From NCBI RefSeq assembly GCF_003258605.2, contig NZ_CP031264.1, positions 4,216,001 to 4,280,000 on the forward strand: 64,000 nt of DNA, written 5' to 3'. Shown one piece after another: positions 17,506 through 25,989 of the stretch; within the stretch, counting starts at the first letter, position 1; every line of letters begins with the position of its first letter. The notes below the pieces were generated by a model. It was not told the DNA's origin, did not search any database, and saw nothing but the letters and a program-made list of their open reading frames with translations. A program made the translations under genes and the position numbers. The stretch is from Peterkaempfera bronchialis (lineage in GTDB: Bacteria > Actinomycetota > Actinomycetes > Streptomycetales > Streptomycetaceae).

Positions 17506-17533
17506 ATTGTATCGGGATGGCAAAGGCGGGTCA
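17506..17533 (-). promoter_or_regulatory. Housekeeping-type promoter for the membrane protein gene
   Basis: On the minus strand, TGACCC (17533-17528) and TACAAT (17511-17506) are 16 bp apart. The -35 element overlaps the SARP stop codon. Confidence 0.55.
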
Positions 17534-19411
17534 GGGTTGTTCGCGGGCGAAGAGGTGGGTGAGGCGGGGGAGTTCGTAGAGGACGGCGTGGGCGGTGACC
17601 TCGCTGGAGGGGGAGGCGACGACGCATGCCTCGATCAGGGACTCCAGGGCCTGGCGGGTGCGGTGCAGGCCGAGGCCGAGGGCGGCGGTGGCCTCTTCGA
17701 GGGTGAAGAGCGGGGCGGGGAGTGAGCCGAGGATGCGCAGGATGTCGCGGGCGGGCTCGGGGAGGTCGCGCCAACATCGGGCCAGGCGGGGGCGGACGGC
17801 GGTGTCCCCGACGGAGAGTTCGTCGAGGGCGGTGAGCGGGTCGGCGAGCCGGGCGGCGTACTCGTCCAGCGGCAGGTGGCGCAGGACGGCGAGCTTGGTC
17901 GCGGCGACCCGTACGGCGAGCGGCAGCAGCCCGGCGGCGGAGACGATCCGTTCGGCGGCGGGCCGGTCCGCCGTGACCCGGCCGAACCCGATGATGCGGC
18001 CGAGCAGTTCGAGGGCTTCGGCGGGGGTGTACGGGCCGACCTCGACGCGGTGGGCCGACTCCAGCCCGGCCAGTCCGGTGCGGGCGGTGACCAGGACCTG
18101 GCCCGGGCCGGAGGCGGGCAGCAGCGGCCGTACGCTGGCCTCGTCCGGCGCGTCGTCCAGGAGCAGCAGCACCCGGCGCCCGGCCAGCCGCCCCCGCCAC
18201 TCGGCGGCGGCTTCGGCGGTCTCGGCGGTCTCGGCGGGGTCGTCGCCGAGCGGCGGCGCGGGCAGTCCGGCGGCGCGGTGGAGTTCGGCGAGTACCGCGC
18301 CGGTCGGCCGGGGGGAGCCGTCCGGGGTGCGCATCCGGACCAGCAGCCGGCCGTCCGGGAAGGCGTCCCGCAGCCGGTGCGCCACATGCAGCGCCAACGA
18401 GCTCTTGCCCGCGCCCACCGGGCCGGTCAGCGCCACCGGCTGCCCGCTGTCGCGGCCGAGCACCTTGAGCAGCCGGTGGACGTGCTCCTTGCGGCCGGTG
18501 AAGTCCGCCAGGTCGCGGGGGAGCAGGGGGCCCGCAGCGCCGGAGGGGCGGCGGCGGGCCGGTGCGGCGGCCGAGGGCGGGCCGGGCGGGTCGGTGAGCA
18601 GGGCGCGGTACCGGGCCTCCAGGGTGGGGCTCGGCGGCAGGCCCAGTTCCCGGGCCAGCAGTCTGCGGTACTCGTCGTAGACGGCGAACGCCTCGCTCTG
18701 CCGCCCGCAGCGGTGCAGCGCGGTCATCTGGGAGACCCGCAGCCGCTCCCGGAACGGGTGCTCACGGGTCAGCTCGCCGATCGTCTCGGCGACGGCGCCC
18801 GGGTCGCCCGCCTGGCCGGAGCCGCCCGCATGACCAGGCCCGCCCGCATGACCGGGGCCGTCAGGCCCGCGCGGGTCGAGCTCCGCCTCGGCCCAGTCCT
18901 CGTACACGGCCACCCGGAGCAGGGCCAGCCGCTCGGCCTCGGCCCGGATCGCCTCCGGTCCGGCCAGGTCGGCGAGGACCGGCCCGCGCCACAGGGCCAG
19001 CGCCTCGCGCAGCAGCCGGGCGGCGGCGGCGCCCTGGGCGGCCTGCCGCCCGGCCCGGGACAGCTGGTCGAAGCGGAGTGCGTCGAGTTCGCCGGGGCCG
19101 ACCCGCAGCAGGTAGCCGCCGTGCCCGTGGACCAGCCGGTCGCCGTGCCCGGCGGTGGAGAGCAGCTTGCGCAGCGCGCAGATGTACACCTGGAGGTTCT
19201 TCCGGGCGGTGCGCGGCGGACTGCCCTCCCAGAGGGCGTCGGCCAGCAGCTCCAGCGGGACGGTGCTGTTGGCGCGGCAGAGCAGCAGGCCCAGCACGGT
19301 GCGCTGCTTGTGCGGGCCGAGCGGCAGCGGTCGGCCGTCCAGGGCGGCGGTGAGCGGGCCCAGGATCCCGAAGTGGAGCCGGCCGGGCCGTTGCGGCTGG
19401 TCGTGTCCCAA
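17531..19411 (-). CDS. AfsR-like SARP transcriptional regulator with NB-ARC ATPase
   Basis: This 626-residue regulator has an OmpR-type winged helix (about residues 12-105; FGILGPLTAALDG, HKQRTVLGLLLCRA), a bacterial transcriptional activation domain (about 110-270) and an NB-ARC module with P-loop GPVGAGKS (about 330-337) and Walker B LLLLDDA. Unlike AfsR it lacks the TPR tail. SARPs activate antibiotic clusters by binding heptameric repeats near the -35 region. The TTG start follows GGGAGGAG. It faces away from the LuxR gene across a 400-bp gap and lies at the left edge of the candidate RiPP cluster, so it is the likely pathway activator, though this is inferred from position. Confidence 0.9.
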   Translation of the reverse strand: MGHDQPQRPGRLHFGILGPLTAALDGRPLPLGPHKQRTVLGLLLCRANSTVPLELLADALWEGSPPRTARKNLQVYICALRKLLSTAGHGDRLVHGHGGYLLRVGPGELDALRFDQLSRAGRQAAQGAAAARLLREALALWRGPVLADLAGPEAIRAEAERLALLRVAVYEDWAEAELDPRGPDGPGHAGGPGHAGGSGQAGDPGAVAETIGELTREHPFRERLRVSQMTALHRCGRQSEAFAVYDEYRRLLARELGLPPSPTLEARYRALLTDPPGPPSAAAPARRRPSGAAGPLLPRDLADFTGRKEHVHRLLKVLGRDSGQPVALTGPVGAGKSSLALHVAHRLRDAFPDGRLLVRMRTPDGSPRPTGAVLAELHRAAGLPAPPLGDDPAETAETAEAAAEWRGRLAGRRVLLLLDDAPDEASVRPLLPASGPGQVLVTARTGLAGLESAHRVEVGPYTPAEALELLGRIIGFGRVTADRPAAERIVSAAGLLPLAVRVAATKLAVLRHLPLDEYAARLADPLTALDELSVGDTAVRPRLARCWRDLPEPARDILRILGSLPAPLFTLEEATAALGLGLHRTRQALESLIEACVVASPSSEVTAHAVLYELPRLTHLFAREQP

Positions 19412-19813
19412 TCGTCTTCTCCTCCCGGCCGGGGGCAGCCGTGAGCGGCGGTCGGCGGGTCGCGCCGACCGTCCGCTCGGTGACGGTGACGGTGACGGTG
19501 ACGGGTGACGGGTGGCGGCGGCGGATGCTGTGAGGCGGCCGTCAGCGGTCGGGCGGGGGCGGCCTGCCGCCCCAGGCGGTGTCGTCGGCGGCGCGGTGTT
19601 CTCCCGCAGTCCTGGGGGCGACCTGCATCGTGATGGGCTCCGTGGTCGTCGGTCCGTCCGTCGGCGGTTCCGGGGCAGCCCTCACCACGGCCTCATGCGT
19701 TCTTGACCGCTTCTCCACCCCTCGGTTACAAGACTGAGATGTCACCGTCCGTGCCGTCCAGATGACCCACATCGCACTATCGTGCGCCGCAACAACCTGC
19801 AAGGAGAGACGAG
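19412..19813. promoter_or_regulatory. Divergent SARP/LuxR control region with GGTGAC repeats and a promoter
   Basis: This 402-bp region lies between two regulator genes. Four tandem GGTGAC units (19479-19502) plus GGGTGAC sit about 70-90 bp upstream of the SARP start. For the LuxR gene, TTGACC (19703-19708) and TACAAG (19727-19732) form a -35/-10 pair with 18-bp spacing. Tandem hexamers are a plausible SARP operator, but the period is 6 rather than the 11 bp typical of SARP boxes. No ORF is convincing. Confidence 0.5.
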
Positions 19814-20967
19814 TTGGCGATCAGTCGCTTATCGGGAGTCCCGGTGGCCTCGGCCACCCTCGGAGCGGACGAGGTCCAGGTCTATGCCTGGGCGGTCGAG
19901 CGGGGCCGGCTGGTGGTCGAGGAGGCGGAGGCCGACCTGGGCATGCGGCCGGAGCGGCTGCGGGCCGCGGTCCATGTACTGGCGGGGCTGGAGCTGCTCC
20001 GGCCCGACCGGCCCGACCGCCCCGACAGTGCCGACGGCCCCGACCGGCCCGACGGCCCCGACAGACCCGACAGACCGGACCGGCCGAGGGAGGCCGAGGA
20101 GCCCGGGTCCACCGAGGAGCCCGGGTCCACCGGGGAGTGGCTGGTCGCCAGCCCGATGACCGCCAGCGCCGGAGCCGCCGTCGCCGAGGCGAAGCTGCGC
20201 CGCAGCCTGGCCGACCTGGACCGGCTGCGCGACTCGCTGGCCGCCCTGGGGACGCTCTACGCGGCAGCCGGGCGCAACGCCGAGGCGGCGGGCAGGCCGC
20301 TGGCGGAGGTGGAGTCGCTGGACACCGTGGTCGCCATGATCGAGGAGGCCAGCGAACGGGCGGCGACCGAGGTGATGACCTGTCAGCCCGGCGGCGGACG
20401 CCCCGCGCACCTGCTGGAGCAGGCCGTGGAGCGCGATCTGCGCACGGTGCGGCGCGGGGTGCGGATGCGGGTGCTGTACCAGCACACGGCGCGCGGCCAC
20501 GGCCCCACCCGCGCCTATGTGGACCGGATCACCTCGGTCGGGGCGGAGGTGCGCACCCTGGGCGAACTGGTCGGCCAGATGGTCGCCTTCGACCGCCGGG
20601 TGGTCTTTCTGCCGCTGCACCGCGACCCGGACGGCGCGGTGGTGCTGCGCGACCCTTCGGTGGTGGCCTTCCTCTGCCGGACGTTCGACCGGATGTGGGG
20701 CCTGGCGTCGCCGTTCGCCCCGGACCGCCGCGACGCCGTCGTCCTGGACGACCTCAAGCGGGCGATCCTGCGGCTGCTCGCCGAGGGGCTGCGGGACGAG
20801 ACCATCGCCCGCCGACTGGGCATGTCGCTGCGCACCTGCCGCAAGCACATCGCGGAGATGCTGGAGCAGTTGGGCGCGGAGAGCCGCTTCCAGGCGGGCC
20901 ATCTGGCGCACGCCGCCGGGCTGCTGCGGGTCGGCGGCGAGGGGTCCGGCCCTCCCCCCGGGGGTGA
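19814..20967 (+). CDS. LuxR-type regulator with a TTA (bldA) codon; true stop uncertain
   Basis: The N-terminal part resembles a TrmB/HTH-like domain (about residues 10-65). It is followed by a PDRPDRPD linker, a central domain with helical HLLEQAVERDLRTVRRGVRMR, and a C-terminal LuxR helix-turn-helix (LRLLAEGLRDETIARRLGMS, RTCRKHIAEML; about residues 318-372). The TTG start is set by AAGGAG nine bases upstream. Codon 6 is TTA (19829-19831), readable only by the bldA tRNA. The frame as given does not close after the domain: it runs antisense through the next two genes to 23629. A TGA at 20965 in another frame suggests an indel in the C6/G5 run at 20954-20964, so the end given is an estimate. 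Confidence 0.75.
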
Positions 20968-20971
20968 GGGC
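20949..20971. terminator. Hairpin between LuxR gene and MFS gene
   Basis: GCCCTC (20949-20954) and GAGGGC (20966-20971) flank a C5/G5 run between two convergent genes. It is probably a bidirectional terminator, and a likely spot for sequencing or replication slippage. Confidence 0.5.
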
Positions 20972-20986
20972 GGACGCCGCCCGCCG

Positions 20987-22315
20987 TCAGCGCCCCGCCT
21001 CGCCCACGGGGGTGCCCGCCGCCGCCGGGTCCTGGGCGGACCCCGCCGCGCCCTCCGGTTCCGCCGCCGTCCCCGGTTTGGTCTGCGGCTGGGCCTCGGA
21101 CGGCTGCGGCCGGACCGTGAGCAGCCCCCGGGTACGGAGCAGCGGCCCGGCCGAGACCAGGGTGATGACCAGGGCCAGGCCGCCCAGCAGCAGCCAGGTC
21201 CAGGAGACGCCGAGTGCCTGGAGCGCGGCGCCGGCCAGGACCGGGCCGGTCGCCGCCAACCCGGCCGTCACCATGCCGGACGCGGTGCTCACCCGCCCGA
21301 TCAGCTCCCGGGGGGCCAGGGTGAGCACCGCCCGGCCCACCACGATCCCGGCAGGCGGCGAGAGCAGCACCAGCACCACCAGCACCGGGCCCAGCACCCA
21401 CGGGCTGGACGTGGTGGCGAAGAGCGTCAGACCCGCCGCCCACACCGTGCCGACCAGCAGGAACAGCGGCCCCGGATCGAGCCGCCGGACGATCCACGGC
21501 GCCGCCGCCGAACCCAGCACCCCGCCCACCCCGGCGCAGGCCATCACCAGCCCGATACCGGACGGGCTGGTGCCGCCCAACCGCAGCGCCAGCACAAACG
21601 CCACCTCGGCGGAGGCCGTCACCAGGTTGAGCAGTCCGGCAAAGGCCAGCGCCCGCAGCAGCATCGGCTGCCGCCCCAGCCAGCGCAGCCCCGCGACCGG
21701 GCTGCGGTCCGCCGTGCCCGAGGCCGGAGCCGCCTCCGGCCGGGCGGTGATCCGCGCCACCAGCACCGCCGAGACCGCGTACGAGGCCGAGTCCACGACA
21801 AACGGCAGCACCCGGTCCACGGTGAAGAGCCAGCCGCCCACGAACGGCCCGATCAGCGACGCCGTCGCCGCAGCGGCCTGGCTGCGCCCCAGCGCCTCGG
21901 GCAGATGCTCCTCGGGCACCACGTCCCGGACGGCGATGGTGCTCGCCGGGGAGAAGAGCGCGGTGGCCACGCCCTCCACGGCGGCGACGATCAGCAGCTG
22001 CGGGTAGCCGAGCACGCCGATGGCGGCGGCGACCGGGATGGAGCCCACGCCGACCGCCCGCACCACATCGGTGGCGAACATCACCCGCCGCCGGTCCCAG
22101 CCGTCCACCAGGTGGCCGGCCGGCAGCCGGAAGATCAGCCGGGCGGCCATGGCGCAGGTGGCCACCGCCCCGGCCTCCGCCGGGCTGCCGCCCAGCGACA
22201 GGACCAGCAGCGGATAGGCGATGTACGAGACATAGGAGCCGAGGGTGGACAGCGTCTCGCTGGTCCAGTACCGCCGGAAGTCCGCGTTGCCCCGCAGCGC
22301 GCCGGATCTCGCCAT
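20987..22315 (-). CDS. MFS exporter
   Basis: This 442-residue transporter has about twelve hydrophobic segments. LVDGWDRRRVMFATD is the loop 2-3 motif of the EntS-like/MFS_3 family, whose members export siderophores and macrolides. A hydrophilic C-terminal tail follows the last helix. GGAGG lies six bases before the ATG. It follows the radical SAM gene by 42 bp on the same strand and likely belongs to the precursor-rSAM-exporter operon, exporting the mature product or giving self-protection. Confidence 0.88.
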   Translation of the reverse strand: MARSGALRGNADFRRYWTSETLSTLGSYVSYIAYPLLVLSLGGSPAEAGAVATCAMAARLIFRLPAGHLVDGWDRRRVMFATDVVRAVGVGSIPVAAAIGVLGYPQLLIVAAVEGVATALFSPASTIAVRDVVPEEHLPEALGRSQAAAATASLIGPFVGGWLFTVDRVLPFVVDSASYAVSAVLVARITARPEAAPASGTADRSPVAGLRWLGRQPMLLRALAFAGLLNLVTASAEVAFVLALRLGGTSPSGIGLVMACAGVGGVLGSAAAPWIVRRLDPGPLFLLVGTVWAAGLTLFATTSSPWVLGPVLVVLVLLSPPAGIVVGRAVLTLAPRELIGRVSTASGMVTAGLAATGPVLAGAALQALGVSWTWLLLGGLALVITLVSAGPLLRTRGLLTVRPQPSEAQPQTKPGTAAEPEGAAGSAQDPAAAGTPVGEAGR

Positions 22316-22357
22316 ACCGCACCTCCGTGGCCGGGTGGCCGCTCGGTGCCGGGCCGC

Positions 22358-23548
22358 TCAGAGGCGTCCGGCCGCGTTCAGTCGGTCCAGCAGCGCCGCG
22401 TCCACCTGGTCCTGGAAGGCGGTGAGCGCGGCGGCCTCCTCGCTCTGCCGGTACAGGTCGCCGCAGGAGACCCAGCGGCCCTCGGCCTGCTCGTCCGGCA
22501 GATAGCCGTCGTCGAGCGTGCCGACCTGCCACTCCGGCCGCCCGGCGGTGTCCCAGCAGCTGGAGAGGGTGCCGTCGGCGCTGATCACGGCGCCGTACCG
22601 GCCGTCCCGGAAGGAGCAGGACTGGCACGGCGTGTGGGCGCTCGGCCGGGGCACGCTGAAGCCCCGGTCCAGGGCGGCGGCGTACCAGCGGGTGAAGTCG
22701 GCGGCCAGGGTGCCGTTGTGCAGCAGGTCGTTGCGGTAGCCCACGCCCACGTCGCCGACCATCGCGAAGTAGAGGGAGCAGCGGGTCGGGTCCAGCCGCT
22801 CGGCCAGCCGGTCGACCAACTCGTCCATGCCGGGCCGGCTGCGGTGCGAGACATTGACCCGCAACTGCCAGCGGAGCGTGGTGGCCTCGGTGGCGCGGGC
22901 CAGGTTGGCGGTGATCCGGTCGAAGGTGCCGCCGCCGGAGCGCCGGACCCTGATCCGGTCGTGCTCCTCCCGGTCGCCGTCGAAGGTCACCTGGACCGAG
23001 CCGAGCCCGGCGGCGTTCAGCTCCTTGGCGATCAGCGGGGTGAGCAGGGTGGCGTTGGAGGTCATGGCGGCCCCCGCCAGGCCCAGGTCGGCGGCCCTGG
23101 CCAGCAGCTCCCGGGCGCCGCGCGGGTTCAGCAGCGGCTCGCCGCCGAAGAGCAGCAGCGAGAGGCGGTCAAGGTCGGCGTCGGCCATCCGGCGGCGGGT
23201 GAAGTCCAGCACCGCGCCGATGGTCTCGGAGGTCAGCCGGGCGTGCCTGATCCTCGGCGGGCGGCTGCCCCCGGCCGGGTCCTGCCCGGTGTTCTGGAAG
23301 CAGTAGTCGCAGCCGAGGTTGCAGTCGGTGCTGGTCAGCACGGTCAGGGCGTAGACGCGGTAGGGCGGCGCCGTGTACAGGCCCGCCTTGCGCAGATAGC
23401 GCTCGGCGGAGGGCCGCGGTACGCCCTCCGGTGTGACCTGCTCGGGGCGGAGCAGCGCGCAGCCGCCGCCGCCGAGGAACCACCATCCCCGGGCGGAGCG
23501 GATCAGCCGCGCGCCGGTCTCCGAGACGGCGGGCAGGGTGCTGTGCAT
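22358..23548 (-). CDS. Radical SAM/SPASM peptide-modifying enzyme
   Basis: This 396-residue enzyme has an N-terminal extension of about 65 residues, a radical SAM core with C76-x3-C80-x2-C83 (TDCNLGCDYCFQ) for the SAM-binding 4Fe-4S cluster, LLLFGGEPLLN as the GGE motif, and a SPASM-type C-terminus with clustered cysteines (TPCQSCSF, LSSCWD, VSCGD) for auxiliary clusters. This architecture is that of RiPP maturases making C-S, C-C or C-O links. GGGAGGAAGC sits directly before the ATG. It lies 73 bp downstream of the small peptide gene, which ends in a Trp-Cys-containing segment, and is the natural enzyme for that peptide. Confidence 0.9.
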   Translation of the reverse strand: MHSTLPAVSETGARLIRSARGWWFLGGGGCALLRPEQVTPEGVPRPSAERYLRKAGLYTAPPYRVYALTVLTSTDCNLGCDYCFQNTGQDPAGGSRPPRIRHARLTSETIGAVLDFTRRRMADADLDRLSLLLFGGEPLLNPRGARELLARAADLGLAGAAMTSNATLLTPLIAKELNAAGLGSVQVTFDGDREEHDRIRVRRSGGGTFDRITANLARATEATTLRWQLRVNVSHRSRPGMDELVDRLAERLDPTRCSLYFAMVGDVGVGYRNDLLHNGTLAADFTRWYAAALDRGFSVPRPSAHTPCQSCSFRDGRYGAVISADGTLSSCWDTAGRPEWQVGTLDDGYLPDEQAEGRWVSCGDLYRQSEEAAALTAFQDQVDAALLDRLNAAGRL

Positions 23549-23586
23549 GCTTCCTCCCAGGAGCGGGCGCGGCGGTTGACCGGGCC

Positions 23587-23614
23587 GCCGGGCCGACCCG
23601 GGGGTCGGCCCGGC
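23587..23614 (-). terminator. Hairpin between precursor peptide and radical SAM gene
   Basis: Perfect 12-bp inverted repeat (23587-23598 / 23603-23614) with a 4-base loop, 7 bases after the peptide stop codon. In RiPP operons such a hairpin often lets most transcripts end after the precursor, so peptide exceeds enzyme. Confidence 0.75.
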
Positions 23615-23621
23615 GGGTGGA

Positions 23622-23774
23622 TCAGTTGACCTTCTCCTGGTGGACGCCGCACCAGCCGGCCACGTCGGAGATGCCCTGCTCGTCGTCGACGTCGGCGGTG
23701 TGCGCGACGACCTCGGGAGCGTCCTCGCTGCCGGTCTCGATCTCTTCGGGGGTCGGCTCGGTGTTCTCGGCCAT
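23622..23774 (-). CDS. Candidate RiPP precursor peptide
   Basis: This 50-residue peptide has an acidic leader-like N-terminal two thirds rich in E, D, T and P, followed by the C-terminal segment ISDVAGWCGVHQEKVN (residues 35-50) with the only Trp (W41) and Cys (C42). It starts at ATG 23774 with AGGAG seven bases upstream and ends with TGA at 23622. Small size, acidic leader, Gly and Cys-Trp core, a strong ribosome site, a hairpin after the stop and a SPASM radical SAM gene next in line all fit a precursor. CGVH recalls the CGVY end of mycofactocin precursors, but the tail continues and no mycofactocin genes are present. I know no described family with this core. There is no direct proof that it is modified. 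Confidence 0.8.
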   Translation of the reverse strand: MAENTEPTPEEIETGSEDAPEVVAHTADVDDEQGISDVAGWCGVHQEKVN

Positions 23775-24172
23775 GGCGGACTCCTGTTCTGGGAGTGGCA
23801 GATGCTGGGAGTGGCGGACGGAGACGGGCTGTCCGCCCCGGACCGGGCGCCGACGGGGTACGGCCGACCGCTCGGACGGAGGCGGGCCGACGGTCGTCCG
23901 CCGGCCCTCCAGAAGCTAGGCGGCCCGGGTTCGGCAGCGGTTGGACGCCGGTATGCGGGCGGTGAACGCGCAGGCGGCGACGGGTGCACCGGGTCGGCCG
24001 CCGCCCCCCGCCGCCGCTCGGCCGACCCCCGGCAACCCCGCTGAGCAGCGGCCATACCGTCCCCGAACCGGCACCCAACCGGCAGCCAACCGCGCCGCGT
24101 CACCGTGGTCCCCGTACGGCGGCGGCCCGGCGGCCCGGAGCCGCGCCGACCAGCCGGAGGGAGGGTGTGCCG
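23775..24172. promoter_or_regulatory. Divergent promoter region at the centre of the RiPP-like cluster
   Basis: This 398-bp gap lies between the precursor (minus) and the second radical SAM gene (plus). On the minus strand TAGCTT (23919-23914) is a fair -10 for the precursor operon, giving a leader of about 130 bases. On the plus strand TAGGCG (23917-23922) overlaps it. No further small ORF with a ribosome site was found. Both arms are probably controlled from here. Confidence 0.45.
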
Positions 24173-25276
24173 ATGCGGCTGGCCGACCTGCTCGCGCTGC
24201 GCCCGGTGCCCGGCGCCGGCCTGCTCCTCACCCTGACCCGGCGCTGCCCGCTGCGCTGTGCGCACTGCTCGACCGCCTCCACCATGGCGGCGGAGCAGGT
24301 GGACGGGGCCGCGCTGCTGCGGTTCGTCCGCTCCTTCACCGCCGCCGACCGGCCCGAGGTGGTGCTGCTGACCGGCGGCGAGCCGCTGCTGCGGCCGGAG
24401 CTGGCCGCCGACCTCGCCGCCGCCGCCCGGACGGCCGGGACCCGCAGCGCCCTGCTCAGCGGCCTCTTCTTCGCCCGGGAGGACCGCATCCCGGCCCGGA
24501 TCCTGCGTGCGGTCACCGCCGTCGACCACTTCTCGGCCAGCCTGGACGCCTTCCATGAGCGGGAGGTGCCCAGGGCGGCGGCCTTCCGCGCGGTGCACCA
24601 GGTGCTGGACGCGGGCGTACCGGCCAGCTTCCACCTCACCGGGACGGGCGCCGACGACCCGTACCTGGCGGACGCCACCGCCGCCGTCCGCCGCGAGTTC
24701 GGCGACCGGGCGCCGATGCTGGTCAACGAGGTGCGCGCGGTGGGCCGGGCCGCAGGCTGGGCCGCGACCGCCCGTACGGGGGCGGCCGACCCGGGCGCGG
24801 TGCAGCCCTGCGCCATGGCCGCCTGGCCGGTGGTCGCCTTCGACGGCGCCGTCGTCGCCTGCTGCAACCAGGACGTGGTGGACCGCCGCCCCGCCCCCGC
24901 CCATCTGCTGCTGGGCCGGATCGCCGACGACCCTTGGCCGGTGGTCCGCGCCCGCGCCGCCGGCTCACCGCTGCTGCGGATGGTCCGGGCCGTCGGGCCC
25001 GACCACCTGTACGCCCGCTACGGCGGCGACCCGGCACCCAACGCCGCCGAGGACTGCTGCACGGGCTGCCGCAGGCTCTCCGAGCGGCCCGCCGTCGCGG
25101 ACGCCGCCCGCCGGGCCGGGGCCGGACCGGTCGGCGAGCTGCTGGACCGCGAGGCCGCCCGACTCCAGTACCAGGCCGGGCCGGTGGCGCTGGCCCGCCG
25201 CTGGGGCTGCGCCGGGTACGCCGACCTGGTCGCGCCGGGGCACCCACTGCCCGAGACCGCCGGGGCGACGCGGTGA
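24173..25276 (+). CDS. Second radical SAM enzyme of the cluster
   Basis: This 367-residue enzyme has C25-x3-C29-x2-C32 (RRCPLRCAHCS) close to the N-terminus, VVLLTGGEPLLRPEL, and a C-terminal region with extra cysteines (QPCAMAAWPV, VVACCNQDV, AEDCCTGCRRL) that could hold one or more auxiliary clusters as in SPASM/twitch enzymes. ATG 24173 lies eight bases after GGAGGGAGG; an in-frame GTG six bases earlier is too close. The stop overlaps the next gene's GTG. It is not a close relative of the first radical SAM enzyme, so the two probably catalyse different steps or act on different peptides. Confidence 0.87.
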   Translation: MRLADLLALRPVPGAGLLLTLTRRCPLRCAHCSTASTMAAEQVDGAALLRFVRSFTAADRPEVVLLTGGEPLLRPELAADLAAAARTAGTRSALLSGLFFAREDRIPARILRAVTAVDHFSASLDAFHEREVPRAAAFRAVHQVLDAGVPASFHLTGTGADDPYLADATAAVRREFGDRAPMLVNEVRAVGRAAGWAATARTGAADPGAVQPCAMAAWPVVAFDGAVVACCNQDVVDRRPAPAHLLLGRIADDPWPVVRARAAGSPLLRMVRAVGPDHLYARYGGDPAPNAAEDCCTGCRRLSERPAVADAARRAGAGPVGELLDREAARLQYQAGPVALARRWGCAGYADLVAPGHPLPETAGATR

Positions 25277-25989
25277 CCGCTCCCGCCCCCGCCGCCGCAT
25301 CCGGCGCGGCGCGGCGGCTGGCGGTCAAGCTGGAACCGGCCTCCGCCGCGCTGCACGCCGCGCTCTCCGCGCTCTGGCGGCTGCCCGACCCGGCCGACCG
25401 CTACCGGGCCTATCTGCGGACCATGCACACGGTGATCCGGGCCTCCGTACCGCTGATGGAGACCGCCGCCCGGCGGTGCGCCGACCTGGGCCCGGCCGAC
25501 CCGGTCGCCGGGCCGCTCGGCCGCTACCTCACCGCACACATCGAGGAGGAACGCCACCACGACGCCTGGCTGCTGGCCGACCTCGCCCTCGCCGGCGGGG
25601 ACCCCGCCGAGCCGCTGCGGCAGCTGCCGCCGCCGGAGGCCGCCCGGCTGGTCGGCGCGCAGTTCTACTGGGTGCTGCACCACCACCCGGTCTGCCTGCT
25701 GGGCTACATCGCCGTCCTGGAGGGCCACGCCCCCGCACCCTGGCTGGCCGACCGGCTGGCGCGGACCACCGGCCTGCCCGACGCGGCCTTCCGCACGGTA
25801 CGGGAGCACGCGGTGCTGGACGCCGGCCACGGCGCCGACCTGGACGCGCTGCTGGACCGGCTGCCGCTGACCCCGGAGCAGGAGAGCTGGGTCGCGGTCA
25901 GCGCGCTGCACACCGTCGCCGCCGCCGTGGAACTGCTCCGGCGCCCGGACCCGACCGTCCCCCACGCGCCGCCAGGAGGAGCCCCATGA
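25273..25989 (+). CDS. Haem-oxygenase-like diiron (iron-containing redox) enzyme
   Basis: The 238-residue, largely helical protein has the HDO-type pattern HIEEERHHDAW (E92/E93, H95/H96) and later conserved His/Asp helices (REHAVLDAGHGADLD). Proteins of this fold (PqqC/TenA-like, haem_oxygenase_2) use a diiron or cofactorless site for oxidations such as N-oxygenation, decarboxylation, desaturation or C-C cleavage. The GTG start and the stop overlap both neighbours by 4 bp, so expression is tightly coupled to the radical SAM enzyme and the acidic peptide. An oxidative tailoring role in peptide maturation is inferred from this setting. The exact metal ligands need a structural alignment. Confidence 0.78.
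   Translation: MTAPAPAAASGAARRLAVKLEPASAALHAALSALWRLPDPADRYRAYLRTMHTVIRASVPLMETAARRCADLGPADPVAGPLGRYLTAHIEEERHHDAWLLADLALAGGDPAEPLRQLPPPEAARLVGAQFYWVLHHHPVCLLGYIAVLEGHAPAPWLADRLARTTGLPDAAFRTVREHAVLDAGHGADLDALLDRLPLTPEQESWVAVSALHTVAAAVELLRRPDPTVPHAPPGGAP

Noticed and set aside
23622-23774. Mycofactocin precursor (MftA)
   Set aside because: CGVH resembles CGVY, but the peptide continues with QEKVN and no MftB, MftE, MftF or MftG-type neighbours exist; the protease here is S8, not a creatininase-like peptidase.
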